Assembly (NCBI RefSeq): GCF_040096205.1
Contig: NZ_JBBMFD010000013.1
Location: 7,989-71,988 of the forward strand
Length of the DNA stretch: 64,000 nt
Direction of reading: 5' to 3'
Source of the DNA: Solibaculum_A intestinale
GTDB lineage: Bacteria > Bacillota > Clostridia > Oscillospirales > Acutalibacteraceae
The translations under genes and the position numbers were made by a program. Positions 26,139-35,924 of the stretch are shown here, piece by piece (position 1 is the stretch's first letter; every line of letters starts with the position of its first letter). Below the pieces are notes generated by a model. The model had not been told where the DNA came from. It searched no databases and saw only the letters and a list, made by a program, of their open reading frames with translations.

Positions 26139-29100
26139 GTGCTGTTAAAATCCCTTGAACTGCAGGGCTTTAAATCCTTCGCGGACAAGACCACTCTGAC
26201 CTTCGGCCAGGGCGTCACGGCGGTGGTAGGCCCCAATGGCTCCGGCAAAAGCAACATCAGCGACGCGGTACGCTGGGTGCTGGGCGAGCAGTCCTCCCGC
26301 CAGCTGCGTGGCGCGCGCATGGAGGACGTGGTCTTTGTGGGTACTTCCACCCGCAAGGCCAAGGGCTTTGCCCAAGTGTCCCTGACTATCGACAACACTG
26401 ACCGGAGCCTTAATTTCGACAGCGACGACGTGCGGGTTACCCGGCGGTATTACCGGTCGGGCGAGTCGGACTATCTGCTAAACGGCGCGGCAGTAAGGCT
26501 CAAGGACGTGCACGAGCTCTTTATGGATACCGGTCTCGGCCGGGACGGGTATTCCATCATCGGCCAGGGCAAAATTGCCGACATTGTGGGCTCCAAGTCG
26601 GACGAACGCCGGGAAATCTTCGAGGAAGCGGCGGGCATCTCCAAATACCGCTACCGAAAAATCGAGGCGGAGCGCCGCCTTTCTGCGGCAGAGGAAAATC
26701 TCGTCCGGCTGCTAGATATTTTAAAGGAGCTGGAAGGCCGGGTGGAGCCGCTCAAAGAGCAGGCGGCCAAGGCGGAAAAGTTTCTAACGTTATCCGGCGA
26801 GAAAAAAGAGCTGGAAATCGGCATCTGGGTCAAGAGCCTCAGCAGAGCCAAGGAAATCCTCTTGGAGCAGGAGCATAAGCTCTTGTCCGCCCGCAGCCAG
26901 CACGAGGGCGTGGAAGAAACGCTTTCCGGCATTGAGCGGGAAATTGAAGAGGTGCAGATCGAGTCGGGCCGGCTGGCGGCCGCCATCGACGAGGTGCGCC
27001 GGTCGGTTTCCTCGCTGGAAGAGCAGGCGGTGCGCACCGAAGGGGAAGGAAACGTCCTCAAGAACACGGTGGAGCACAACCTGGCTTCCATCCAGCGCAT
27101 CGAAGGGGAAATTGCGGCCAGCAGCCAGTCAGGGGAAGAACTGCGCGGGCAGATGGCCGAATATGAGGAAAAAATGAAGAAGGGCGGGCAAACGGCGGCG
27201 GAAAAGACCGCCCGGCTCAACGAGTGCACCGCCCGGATGCAGGAGCTGCTGGAACAAAACCTGGGTCATTCCGAGCAGATGGACCGTTTGAGCAAGGACC
27301 TTTCCGTGCTTACTCAGAAGGACGCGGACGTGCGCATCACGTCCATCACCGCCCAGTCGGAGCTGGAAAGCATTGAAGGGCGGCAAAGAACGCTCGACGA
27401 GTCCCAGCAGGCGGCGACACTCACCAAGGACGCGCTGCTGCGGGAGCTTGTGGAAATCCAGGACGGGCTCAAAGAGCTGGGCGGGCACATGGAAAGCCTG
27501 CAAAATGCCGCCAAGGGCTATCAAATCCGCCTGGAAAGCCGCCAAAAGCGGCTGGACGGGCAGAGACAGCTGGCGGACAAGCTTTCCCTGGACGCAAATG
27601 AAATGCACCGGCGGGCAAGACTGCTTGAGGATCTGGAACGAAATTTAGAGGGCTTTGCGTATTCGGTCAAAAATGTAATGAAACAGGCGTCTCACGGGAC
27701 GCTGCGGGGCATACTAGGTCCGGTGTCCCGGCTCATCACCGTGCCGGGAGAATACGCCCAGGCCATCGAGACGGCGCTGGGCGGCGCCATGCAGAACATT
27801 GTCACCGAAGACGAGAACGCCGCGAAAACGGCCATCGCTTATTTAAAGCGGGGCGACGGCGGCCGCGCCACCTTCCTGCCGGTCACCTCCGTCAAGGGAA
27901 CCCGGCTTTATGAGAAAGGGCTTGACGACTGCTACGGGTTTGTGGGAATCGCCGCGGGACTTGTGGAATATAACCCGAAATACGAGGGCATCGTCACTTC
28001 TTTGCTTGGACGGGTGGCGGTGGCGGAGGATTTGGACTGCGCCATTGCCATCGCCAAGCGGTATTCCTATAAATTCCGTGTGGTAACCTTGGACGGGCAG
28101 GTGGTCAACGCCGGCGGTTCCCTGACCGGCGGCTCTCACACGAAGAATGCCGGGCTTTTGGGCCGGCGAACCGAAATTGAAAAAATCAAGGGGCAGGCGA
28201 AGGCGTTGGAAGGGCAGGCTGTTGCTGCCAGGCAGAAGCAGCAGGCCTTTGCCGAAGAGCTGGCCGCGTCCCAGGCGGAGCTTTCCGGCGTCAAAGGAGA
28301 AATCGTCACCGCCCAGGAGGATCGCATCCGCTTTGAGGCGGAGCAAAAGCGGGTGGAGAGCCAGCTTTTGACCGCGGAGCAGAACCTGCGGTCCATCGAA
28401 GTGCAGCGCACTCTTTTGGCCGATAAAAAGGCGGAGCTGACGGCGGCTTTGGAAAACGTGGGCAAGGATGCTGCGGACATCGCCGCACAGAAGGAGAAAG
28501 TTCAAGAGGAGCTGGCGGCGCTTACCGGCGGACGGGAGGATTTGGACCGCCGCCGCGAGCAGCTTTCCGCAAAGAGCGAAACGCTGCGGCTGGAACTTCT
28601 GGCGGTGGAGAAGGACGTGGAAGCGGCTAGAGAGTCCATCCGGCAGTTAGAAGAGCGAAAAAGCGGGCAAGCAAGACACAAGGAGGAACTAGAGCTTCAA
28701 AAAGCGGAGTTTCTTCAGAAGAACGAGCAGCTGACCCAGGACATCACCCAGCGGCTGCAATCCGCCCGGGCTCTGCGCGAGCAGGCGGCCAGGGCGGAAA
28801 ACGACATCCGCGAGAAAACCGAACAGCGGGAAGGCTGCAGCCGGCGTTTTCAGGAGCTGCGCGGGCAGGAAAAAGAACGGTCGGACGAGCGCGAGCGCCT
28901 GGGCCGGGAGCTTGCCCGGATGGAAGAGCGCAAGGCGGCCAGCCAGAAGGACTACGACGAGCTCATCAAAAAGCTGTGGGACGAGTACGAGCTGACCCGG
29001 CGGGAGGCGGAGGAAGCCGCCGCGCCGGTAGAGGACCTGCCCAAGGCCCAGCGGCGGCTGGGCGAAATCAAAAACGCCATCCGGTCGCTGGGTTCGGTAA

Positions 29101-29708
29101 ACGTCAGCGCCATCGAGGAATATAAAGAGGTCAGCGAACGCTATACCTTCCTGAAAGCCCAGGTGGAGGACGTGGAGCATGCCCGGGACGAGCTTTACCG
29201 CCTGATCAAAGAGCTCACCGGGAAGATGCACGAGCTGTTTTTGGACCGGTTTGCGAAGATCAACGGCGAGTTCGGCCAGATTTTCACCGAGCTTTTCGGC
29301 GGCGGTAAGGCGCAGCTTACCTTGACCGATCCCGAAGACGTGCTCACCTCCGGCATTGAAATTTCCGTGCAGCCGCCCGGGAAAATCATCACCCATCTAG
29401 ACAGCCTCTCGGGAGGGGAAAAGGCGCTGGTAGCCATTTCCCTCTACTTTGCCATCCTGCGGGTAAGCCCGTCTCCCTTCTGCGTGCTCGATGAAATCGA
29501 GGCGGCGCTGGACGATGTGAACGTCAGCCGGTTCGCTTCCTATCTGCGGCGCATGAGCGGCAACACCCAGTTCATCGCCATCACCCACCGCAGAGGCACC
29601 ATGGAGGAAGCGGACGTGCTTTACGGGGTGACCATGCAGGAGGAGGGCGTGTCCAAGCTCCTAGAGCTGCGGGCGTCCGAGCTGCAGGAGAAGTGGCATT
29701 TGTCTTAA
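26139..29708 (+). CDS. smc: Chromosome segregation protein SMC
   Basis: ATPase of the condensin-like SMC-ScpAB complex. About 1,189 residues, the full family length: N-terminal ATPase half with Walker A GPNGSGKSN near residue 32, long coiled coils (about 170-500 and 660-1,000), a hinge near 515-650 (GILGPVSRLITVPGEYAQAI), and the C-terminal half with signature LSGGEKALVAISL and Walker B FCVLDEIEAALDD. I prefer the GTG at 26139, which gives the usual MLLKSLELQGFKSFAD start and 7 bases to AAAGGCGG; a TTG one codon earlier is possible. Lies 15 bases after the radical SAM gene and before ftsY. Confidence 0.97.
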   Translation: MLLKSLELQGFKSFADKTTLTFGQGVTAVVGPNGSGKSNISDAVRWVLGEQSSRQLRGARMEDVVFVGTSTRKAKGFAQVSLTIDNTDRSLNFDSDDVRVTRRYYRSGESDYLLNGAAVRLKDVHELFMDTGLGRDGYSIIGQGKIADIVGSKSDERREIFEEAAGISKYRYRKIEAERRLSAAEENLVRLLDILKELEGRVEPLKEQAAKAEKFLTLSGEKKELEIGIWVKSLSRAKEILLEQEHKLLSARSQHEGVEETLSGIEREIEEVQIESGRLAAAIDEVRRSVSSLEEQAVRTEGEGNVLKNTVEHNLASIQRIEGEIAASSQSGEELRGQMAEYEEKMKKGGQTAAEKTARLNECTARMQELLEQNLGHSEQMDRLSKDLSVLTQKDADVRITSITAQSELESIEGRQRTLDESQQAATLTKDALLRELVEIQDGLKELGGHMESLQNAAKGYQIRLESRQKRLDGQRQLADKLSLDANEMHRRARLLEDLERNLEGFAYSVKNVMKQASHGTLRGILGPVSRLITVPGEYAQAIETALGGAMQNIVTEDENAAKTAIAYLKRGDGGRATFLPVTSVKGTRLYEKGLDDCYGFVGIAAGLVEYNPKYEGIVTSLLGRVAVAEDLDCAIAIAKRYSYKFRVVTLDGQVVNAGGSLTGGSHTKNAGLLGRRTEIEKIKGQAKALEGQAVAARQKQQAFAEELAASQAELSGVKGEIVTAQEDRIRFEAEQKRVESQLLTAEQNLRSIEVQRTLLADKKAELTAALENVGKDAADIAAQKEKVQEELAALTGGREDLDRRREQLSAKSETLRLELLAVEKDVEAARESIRQLEERKSGQARHKEELELQKAEFLQKNEQLTQDITQRLQSARALREQAARAENDIREKTEQREGCSRRFQELRGQEKERSDERERLGRELARMEERKAASQKDYDELIKKLWDEYELTRREAEEAAAPVEDLPKAQRRLGEIKNAIRSLGSVNVSAIEEYKEVSERYTFLKAQVEDVEHARDELYRLIKELTGKMHELFLDRFAKINGEFGQIFTELFGGGKAQLTLTDPEDVLTSGIEISVQPPGKIITHLDSLSGGEKALVAISLYFAILRVSPSPFCVLDEIEAALDDVNVSRFASYLRRMSGNTQFIAITHRRGTMEEADVLYGVTMQEEGVSKLLELRASELQEKWHLS

Positions 29709-29720
29709 TATACGCATACG

Positions 29721-29739
29721 GCTGCCGGGGGCAGCTTTT
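29721..29739 (+). terminator. Small hairpin after smc
   Basis: GCTGCC (29721-29726), 3-base loop, GGCAGC (29730-29735), then TTTT. Short stem, so perhaps only partial termination before ftsY. Confidence 0.5.
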
Positions 29740-29775
29740 GCATACGAGAATAGCGGGAAGAAAGGAAACAAACGT

Positions 29776-30699
29776 ATGGGACTCTTTTCGAAAATCGCCC
29801 AGGGGCTGAAAAAGACCCGGGACAATATGGCCCAGCAGATGGACAGCCTCTTCAAATCCTTCAAGAAGGTGGACGAGGAGTTGTTTGAGGAGCTGGAAGA
29901 AATTCTGATTATGGCGGACGTGGGGATGCTCACCTCCGAACGCATCTGCGGAGAACTGCGCGAGCGGGTCAAAAAGCAGAAGATTACCGATCCGGAGGAG
30001 GTCCGGGGCTTACTCAGGGAGATCATCGCCGAGCTTTTGGAAGGGGACCAGACCCTTCATCTGAGCAGCCGGCCCTCCATCATCCTGGTCATCGGCGTCA
30101 ACGGAGTGGGCAAAACCACCACCATCGGCAAGCTTGCAAACCAGCTCAGGGAAGAGGGAAAAAAGGTCATCCTGGCGGCGGGGGATACCTTCCGCGCCGC
30201 GGCGGGCGAGCAGCTGCAAATCTGGGCAGAGCGCAGCAAGACCGAGATTGTCCGCCATGCGGAAGGGGCGGACCCGGCGGCAGTGGTGTTCGACGCCATC
30301 GCGGCGGCCAAGGCCCGGCACGCGGACGTGGTGATTGTGGACACGGCCGGCCGCCTTCACAACAAAAAGCACCTGATGGACGAGCTTGCGAAAATCAGCC
30401 GGGTTATCAAGCGGGAACTGCCGGACGCGGACGAAGAGGTTTTGCTGGTGCTCGACGCGACGACGGGGCAAAACGCCGTCAACCAGGCCAGGGAATTCAA
30501 GAATGCGGCGGGCATTACCGGCATTGTACTGACAAAGCTCGACGGCACCGCCAAGGGAGGCGTGGTCATCTCCATCATGGAGGAGCTGGAAGTTCCGGTG
30601 AAATACATCGGTGTGGGCGAACAGATGGACGATCTGCAGCCCTTTGATTCGGCGGCCTTTGCGAAGGCTTTGTTTGAGGGCGGGGAGGCGGCTGAATGA
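29776..30699 (+). CDS. ftsY: Signal recognition particle receptor FtsY
   Basis: GTPase that receives ribosome-SRP complexes at the membrane. The 307 residues are a short form with no acidic A domain: the NG domain begins almost at once. Motifs: Walker A GVNGVGKTTTIGKLA, DTFRAAAGEQL, DTAGRLHNKKHLMDEL, and TKLDGTAKGG; the N-terminal amphipathic segment (FSKIAQGLKKTRDNM) could serve as membrane anchor. Overlaps rdgB by four bases. Confidence 0.97.
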   Translation: MGLFSKIAQGLKKTRDNMAQQMDSLFKSFKKVDEELFEELEEILIMADVGMLTSERICGELRERVKKQKITDPEEVRGLLREIIAELLEGDQTLHLSSRPSIILVIGVNGVGKTTTIGKLANQLREEGKKVILAAGDTFRAAAGEQLQIWAERSKTEIVRHAEGADPAAVVFDAIAAAKARHADVVIVDTAGRLHNKKHLMDELAKISRVIKRELPDADEEVLLVLDATTGQNAVNQAREFKNAAGITGIVLTKLDGTAKGGVVISIMEELEVPVKYIGVGEQMDDLQPFDSAAFAKALFEGGEAAE

Positions 30700-31298
30700 A
30701 GCGGTTTGTAGTCGCCACCCAGAACCGGGACAAATTGGAGGAAATCGCCCGGCTTCTTCGTCCCATCGGCATCGAGCCGGTTTCCTTAAAGGAAGTGGGC
30801 GTGGATTTCTCCGACGTGGAGGAAACCGGGAAAACTTTTTTAGAGAACGCCCAGATTAAAGCGAGAGCCGCCTTTGAGAAAAGCGGCCTTCCCTCTATTG
30901 GGGACGATTCCGGCCTGGCGGTGGACGCGCTAAACGGCGCGCCGGGCATTTATTCCGCCCGGTACGCGGGAGAAGGCGCCACCAATGAAATGCGCATCGA
31001 AAAGCTCCTTCGAAACCTGGAAGGAGTGCCGGAAAAGAAGCGCACGGCCCGGTTTGTCTGCGCGGTGTGCTGTATCCTGGAGTCGGGAGAAGAGCTCTGC
31101 GTCCAGGGCGAATGCGAGGGAACCATTGCGTTCGAGCCGGTGGGCGAGGGCGGCTTCGGCTATGACCCGGTGTTTTTAATCGAAGACGGGCGCAGCTTCG
31201 CCCAGTTGACCGACCGGGAAAAGGACGGCATGAGCCACCGGGGCAGGGCGCTTAAAAAGCTTCAGCAGGCTTTAAGAGAGCGGGAAAGCGGACAATAA
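30696..31298 (+). CDS. rdgB: XTP/dITP diphosphatase (RdgB/HAM1 family)
   Basis: Hydrolyses deaminated purine nucleotides (dITP, XTP) to monophosphates and keeps them out of DNA. The 200 residues open with RFVVATQNRDKLEEIARLL, with the Ham1 motifs SIGDDSGLAVDALNGAPGIYSARYAG near residues 67-92 in two stretches and GFGYDPVF near 152. Start codon overlaps the ftsY stop (ATGA). It begins the small-gene run that ends with leuS. Confidence 0.94.
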   Translation: MKRFVVATQNRDKLEEIARLLRPIGIEPVSLKEVGVDFSDVEETGKTFLENAQIKARAAFEKSGLPSIGDDSGLAVDALNGAPGIYSARYAGEGATNEMRIEKLLRNLEGVPEKKRTARFVCAVCCILESGEELCVQGECEGTIAFEPVGEGGFGYDPVFLIEDGRSFAQLTDREKDGMSHRGRALKKLQQALRERESGQ

Positions 31299-31317
31299 CA
31301 AAGAACGGAGAAACGAT

Positions 31318-31608
31318 ATGTTAACGAGCAAGCAAAGGGCCTATTTGCGGGGCCTTGCCAATACCATGGAAACCATCTTTCAGGTGGGGAAGGGCGGCGT
31401 CAACGACGCGCTCATCGCCCAGGTGGATGACGCGCTTCGGGTGCGCGAGCTGATTAAGGTGCGGGTGCTGGAAACCTCGCCCGAATCGGTGAAGGAAGTG
31501 GCCCAGGCGGTGGCGGCGTGCGCGAAGGCGGACGTGGTGCAGGTGATCGGCAGCCGGTTCGTGCTCTTTCGGCGCAATCCCAAGGAGCCGAAAATCGAGC
31601 TGATCTGA
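31318..31608 (+). CDS. yhbY: YhbY/CRM-domain RNA-binding protein
   Basis: A 96-residue single CRM (CRS1-YhbY) domain associated with pre-50S ribosomes. The start LTSKQRAYLRGLANTMETIF and the GKGGV motif near residue 23, followed by IGSRFVLFRRNP near the end, define the family. It lies between rdgB and nadD, the same order as in Bacillus yqeI-nadD-yqeK-rsfS. Confidence 0.93.
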   Translation: MLTSKQRAYLRGLANTMETIFQVGKGGVNDALIAQVDDALRVRELIKVRVLETSPESVKEVAQAVAACAKADVVQVIGSRFVLFRRNPKEPKIELI

Positions 31609-31644
31609 CCGGGATAACCTTCACTCGGATGGGAGTGGCAAACG

Positions 31645-32247
31645 TTGCAGAAAATCGGCATTTACGGAGGAACTTTCAACCCGGTGCATCTGGGCCATAT
31701 CAGCCTGGCAAAGCGGTTTCGAAAGGCGCTGGGGCTCGATACGGTGTTTTTGGTCCCCACCGCCACGCCGCCCCACAAGGTGCATAAAGACCTGGCGGGC
31801 GGGGACGAGCGGTATGAAATGTGCAAGCTGGCGGTAGAAGGAGAAGAAGGGCTCGACGTGTCCGACGTAGAGCTGATCCGGGGCGGCAAAAGCTACACGG
31901 TGGATACCCTTTTGGAATTTCATCGCCGCTACCCGGACAGCGCCCTCTATCTCATCACCGGGGCAGACATGTTTCTCACGCTGGAACAGTGGTACCGGTT
32001 TGGGGACATCGCTCATCTGGCGGTGCTCTGCGCGGCGCCCAGGGACGAGGACTCGGCGGAGGACCTATACCGCTACGCCGACCGGCTGCGGGCCGTGTAC
32101 GGCGCGCAGACCGCCGTCGTTAATTTCCCGCTGCTGCCCATTTCCTCCACTTTGGTGCGCGATCGGCTGCGGGCGGGAGAACCGGTGGACGATCTGGTGC
32201 CACAAGCGGTAAAACAGTATATATGCGAGCGTAAGCTCTATCAATAA
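31645..32247 (+). CDS. nadD: Nicotinate-nucleotide adenylyltransferase
   Basis: Adenylates nicotinic acid mononucleotide to the dinucleotide substrate of NadE. The 200-residue protein has the nucleotidyltransferase motif GGTFNPVHLGH at residues 8-18 and ISSTLVRDRL near 170. The start is TTG at 31645, the only one that gives the normal KIGIYGGTF N-terminus, with GGGAGTGG upstream; a nearby ATG at 31629 is out of frame. In the conserved yhbY-nadD-yqeK-rsfS order. Confidence 0.95.
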   Translation: MQKIGIYGGTFNPVHLGHISLAKRFRKALGLDTVFLVPTATPPHKVHKDLAGGDERYEMCKLAVEGEEGLDVSDVELIRGGKSYTVDTLLEFHRRYPDSALYLITGADMFLTLEQWYRFGDIAHLAVLCAAPRDEDSAEDLYRYADRLRAVYGAQTAVVNFPLLPISSTLVRDRLRAGEPVDDLVPQAVKQYICERKLYQ

Positions 32248-32275
32248 ATGCAAGCGGAAGGGAAGCGACAGGCAT

Positions 32276-32860
32276 ATGGAGTACGAGGCGGTTTTGCGGG
32301 AAAAACTAACCGAGAAGCGGTACGTGCATTCCATTGAGGTATCCAAGGCGGCGGTGCGGCTGGCACGAAGGTATGGCGCCGACGTGGAGAAGGCGCGTAT
32401 CGCTGGACTTTTGCACGACGTGATGAAGGACGCGGGCGGGGACGCCCAGTTGCAAATCATCGAGAATTCTGGTACAATCCTTACGAATGTGGAACGCTCG
32501 TCCCAGAAGCTGTGGCACGGAATCGCAGGCGCCATTTATGTGCGCGATGTACTGGGCATCGACGACCCGGCTATCTTCGACGCCATCCGCTACCATACCA
32601 CCGGCAGGGCGGGCATGTCGCTATTGGAAAAAGTGGTATTTGTGGCCGATTACACGTCGGACGATCGGGACTATGAGGACGCCCAGGTGGTGCGGGAGAT
32701 TGCAAAGGAAAGCCTGGAAAAGGCCATCGTGGAAGGGATTGCGTTTACCGTGACCGACCTCATCCGGCGGGACCGCACGGTCGCCCCGGACACCATCGAC
32801 GCTTACAACGAGAGCCTGCTCGCTTTGCAAGCCCAGGCGGAAAAGGAGAAACGCGAATGA
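32276..32860 (+). CDS. yqeK: HD-domain hydrolase YqeK (symmetrical Ap4A hydrolase type)
   Basis: A 194-residue metal-dependent phosphohydrolase. The HD signature is visible: H at RYVHSIEVSK (near residue 19), HD in GLLHDVMKD (near 47), then HGIAGAIY and RYHTTGRAGMS. YqeK proteins of Gram-positives hydrolyse diadenosine tetraphosphate symmetrically. It overlaps rsfS by four bases. Confidence 0.92.
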   Translation: MEYEAVLREKLTEKRYVHSIEVSKAAVRLARRYGADVEKARIAGLLHDVMKDAGGDAQLQIIENSGTILTNVERSSQKLWHGIAGAIYVRDVLGIDDPAIFDAIRYHTTGRAGMSLLEKVVFVADYTSDDRDYEDAQVVREIAKESLEKAIVEGIAFTVTDLIRRDRTVAPDTIDAYNESLLALQAQAEKEKRE

Positions 32861-33237
32861 CAGCATTGGAACTGACTCAGGAAATCGCTTGTGTTTTAGA
32901 TAAAAAGAAGGCCAAGGACATCAAGGCTATCTACATCCGGGATTTGACCATCCTGGCCGATTACTTCGTCATCTGCACCGGCACCTCCACCACTCAGGTT
33001 AAGGCGCTGGCGGATGAGGTGGAATACCAGATGAAGACCAAGTTTGCGCTCACGCCCGCCCGGGTGGAGGGGTATCAGTCTTCTTCCTGGATTTTGGTGG
33101 ACTACGGCAATGTAGTCGTCCACTTCTTCCTGGAGGACACCCGCGATTTTTATTCCCTAGAACGGCTCTGGACGGACGGACAGCCGGTTGAGCCGGAGGA
33201 ATTGTTTGCAAAGGTTGAGGAGGAAGAAACAAAATGA
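32857..33237 (+). CDS. rsfS: Ribosomal silencing factor RsfS
   Basis: Binds ribosomal protein L14 and blocks subunit joining under low nutrients. The 126 residues carry the family core IYIRDLTILADYFVICTGTS and the later block SSWILVDYGNVVVHFFLEDT with RDFYSLERLW. Start overlaps yqeK and stop overlaps leuS (ATGA at both), so translation is tightly coupled. Confidence 0.95.
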   Translation: MTALELTQEIACVLDKKKAKDIKAIYIRDLTILADYFVICTGTSTTQVKALADEVEYQMKTKFALTPARVEGYQSSSWILVDYGNVVVHFFLEDTRDFYSLERLWTDGQPVEPEELFAKVEEEETK

Positions 33238-35636
33238 AGTGCGACTTTGGGAAGATAGAAAAAAAGTGGCAGGATATTTGGGAGGAAAAGGGCGTTTTTC
33301 ACGCGAAAAACGACTATTCCAAACCGAAATTCTATGCGCTGGTGGAGTTTCCCTACCCGTCCGGGCAGGGGCTGCATGTAGGCCATCCCCGCAGCTACAC
33401 GGCGCTGGACATTGTGGCCCGCAAAAAGCGCCTGGAGGGCTTTAATGTCCTCTATCCCATGGGGTGGGACGCGTTCGGCCTGCCCACGGAAAACTTCGCC
33501 ATCAAAAATCACGTGCATCCTGAGATCGTGACCAAGCAGAACGTGGCCCGCTTTAAAAAGCAGCTGCAATCGTTGGGCCTTTCCTTTGACTGGAGCCGGG
33601 AGATCAACACCACCGACCCGGAGTATTACAAATGGACTCAGTGGATTTTCCTGCAGCTGTTTAAAAAGGGCCTTGCGTATAAGAAGGAGATGGCGGTCAA
33701 CTGGTGCACCTCCTGCAAATGCGTGCTTGCCAACGAAGAAGTGGTCGGCGGCGTCTGCGAGCGGTGCGGCGGCGAGGTCATTCACAAGACCAAGAGCCAG
33801 TGGATGCTCAAGATTACCGCCTATGCCCAGCGCCTTTTGGACGATCTGGACAAGGTGGATTACATTGACCGGGTCAAAACCCAGCAGCGAAACTGGATCG
33901 GCCGTTCCACCGGTGCGGAGGTGGATTTCGCCACCACCGCCGGGGACAAGCTGCGGGTGTACACCACCCGGCCGGACACGCTGTTCGGCGCTACTTATAT
34001 GGTTATTTCCCCGGAGCACCCGATCCTGGAAAAGTGGGCGGAAAGGCTTCAAAACCTGGACGAAATCAAGGCCTATCAGGAAGAGGCCGCCCGCAAGTCG
34101 GACTTTGAGCGCACCGAGGTGGCCAAGGACAAGACCGGCGTGCGCCTTGACGGCGTCATGGCCGTCAATCCGGTCAACGGCCGGGAAATCCCCATTTTTA
34201 TTTCCGACTATGTCCTCATTTCCTATGGCACCGGCGCCATCATGGCGGTTCCGGCCCATGACACCCGGGACTGGGAGTTTGCCAAGAAGTTTGACCTGCC
34301 CATCATCGAGGTGGTCAAGGGCGGCGACGTTCAGAAAGAAGCGTTTACCGACTGCGCCACCGGCGTGATGGTCAATTCCGGCATGCTCGACGGGCTGACC
34401 GTGGAGGAGGCCAAGGAAAAGATTACCGCCTGGCTCAAAGAACAGGGCCTGGGCGAACCAAAGGTCAACTTCAAGCTGAGAGACTGGGTGTTCGCCCGCC
34501 AGCGGTACTGGGGCGAGCCGATTCCCATCGTCATCTGCGACAAGTGCGGCTACGTGCCGCTGCCGGAGGACCAGCTTCCCTTAAAGCTGCCGGAGGTGGA
34601 AAGTTACGAGCCCACCGAGGACGGAGAATCCCCTTTGGCTGCTTTGACCGATTGGGTGGAGACCACCTGCCCCCATTGCGGCGGCAAAGCCAAGCGGGAA
34701 ACCGATACCATGCCTCAGTGGGCCGGGTCGAGCTGGTATTTCCTGCGCTACTGCGACCCGCACAACGACAAGGCGCTTGCCAGCAAGGAAGCGCTCGACT
34801 ACTGGATGCCGGTGGACTGGTACAACGGCGGCATGGAACATACCACTCTGCATTTGCTCTATTCGAGGTTCTGGCACAAGTTCCTTTACGACATCGGGGT
34901 GGTTCCCACCTGTGAGCCCTATGCCAAGCGCACCAGCCACGGCATGATTCTGGGCGAAAACGGAGAAAAGATGAGCAAGTCGAGAGGCAACGTGGTCAAC
35001 CCCGACGACATCGTCAAGGAATACGGCGCGGATACCATGCGCCTGTATGAGATGTTCATCGGCGACTTTGAGAAGGCTGCGCCCTGGTCGAGCAGCTCCA
35101 TCCGCGGCTGCCGCCGGTTTTTGGACCGGATCTGGGATTTGCAGAAGAATGTGATGGACGGGCCCATCCGCCCAGAGCTGGAAAAAGCTTTTCACAAAAC
35201 CATCCGCAAGGTTACCGAGGACATTGACAACCTGAAGTTCAACACCGCCATCGCCGCCATGATGGCTTTGATTAACGACATCGCGGCGGCCGGCGGCATT
35301 ACTAGAGAGGAATACCGCGTCCTGCTTCTGCTTTTGAACCCCTTCGCGCCTCATATCACCGAGGAGCTGTGGGAAACCTTGGGCTACGGCGGCATGGTGA
35401 CCGACCAGAAGTGGCCGGCGTATGACGAGGAAAAGTGCAGAGAAGACGAGATCGAGGTTGCCGTGCAGATCAACGGCAAGGTCCGCGACCGGATCACCAT
35501 CTCGGCCGGCAGCGAGGCGGCCGACGCCATCGCCTGCGCCAAGGCGGCCGAGAAAATCGTCCCGCTTCTCGACGGCAAGCAGATTGTCAAGGAAATCTAC
35601 GTCAAGGGGAAGCTTGTCAACATCGTAGCAAAGTAA
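33234..35636 (+). CDS. leuS: Leucyl-tRNA synthetase
   Basis: Class Ia synthetase charging tRNA-Leu. The 800 residues have the HIGH-type motif YPSGQGLHVGHPRSY near residue 40-55, a zinc-type Cys cluster (CTSCKCVLANEEVVGGVCER) near 160-180, the CP1 editing domain (TTRPDTLFGATYM; then GTGAIMAVPAHDTRDWEF), and the KMSKS loop GEKMSKSRGNVVNPDD near 577-592. The anticodon-binding and C-terminal domains are complete. No T-box leader precedes it; it is translated from an overlap with rsfS. Confidence 0.98.
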   Translation: MKCDFGKIEKKWQDIWEEKGVFHAKNDYSKPKFYALVEFPYPSGQGLHVGHPRSYTALDIVARKKRLEGFNVLYPMGWDAFGLPTENFAIKNHVHPEIVTKQNVARFKKQLQSLGLSFDWSREINTTDPEYYKWTQWIFLQLFKKGLAYKKEMAVNWCTSCKCVLANEEVVGGVCERCGGEVIHKTKSQWMLKITAYAQRLLDDLDKVDYIDRVKTQQRNWIGRSTGAEVDFATTAGDKLRVYTTRPDTLFGATYMVISPEHPILEKWAERLQNLDEIKAYQEEAARKSDFERTEVAKDKTGVRLDGVMAVNPVNGREIPIFISDYVLISYGTGAIMAVPAHDTRDWEFAKKFDLPIIEVVKGGDVQKEAFTDCATGVMVNSGMLDGLTVEEAKEKITAWLKEQGLGEPKVNFKLRDWVFARQRYWGEPIPIVICDKCGYVPLPEDQLPLKLPEVESYEPTEDGESPLAALTDWVETTCPHCGGKAKRETDTMPQWAGSSWYFLRYCDPHNDKALASKEALDYWMPVDWYNGGMEHTTLHLLYSRFWHKFLYDIGVVPTCEPYAKRTSHGMILGENGEKMSKSRGNVVNPDDIVKEYGADTMRLYEMFIGDFEKAAPWSSSSIRGCRRFLDRIWDLQKNVMDGPIRPELEKAFHKTIRKVTEDIDNLKFNTAIAAMMALINDIAAAGGITREEYRVLLLLLNPFAPHITEELWETLGYGGMVTDQKWPAYDEEKCREDEIEVAVQINGKVRDRITISAGSEAADAIACAKAAEKIVPLLDGKQIVKEIYVKGKLVNIVAK

Positions 35637-35652
35637 AAGGCCTTTCGCTTTC

Positions 35653-35690
35653 AAACGGGCGGCTGTATAAAGCCGCCCGTTTCCTGTCAC
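35653..35690 (+). terminator. Terminator after leuS
   Basis: 12-bp stem (35653-35664 with 35671-35682), 6-base loop; the 3' side has only TTT then CCTG, so the T-run is weak. Confidence 0.6.
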
Positions 35691-35924
35691 ACGTCTGAGA
35701 AAAAAAGGTAGGCTGCCGGATGGGGAAAAGCCGTTCGGTCCGGCGATGGACGAAGCGTACAAAGCGACGAAGGCCGTTTTATGCCGACAGAGCAGGTGTG
35801 CCTGTTTTACACAAAGCGCGAACTGCCGGGAGTTTTTCCGGCGGCGCCGATGCGGGGAACAAACACGCGGGGACAGCCCCCGCCGATGCCATGACCATTG
35901 CCATAGAGTGGGAGGAACGAACTC
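35683..35924 (+). other. leuS-miaB spacer, about 240 bases
   Basis: No recognised gene. Two small frames are present: a 37-codon one from ATG at 35780 and a 13-codon one from the next ATG, whose TGA at 35930-35932 overlaps the first codons of miaB. Neither resembles a known protein; the second could couple translation to miaB. Confidence 0.4.

Noticed and set aside
33150..33240. T-box leader for leuS
   Set aside because: leuS begins inside the rsfS stop codon; there is no leader space and no T-box sequence.
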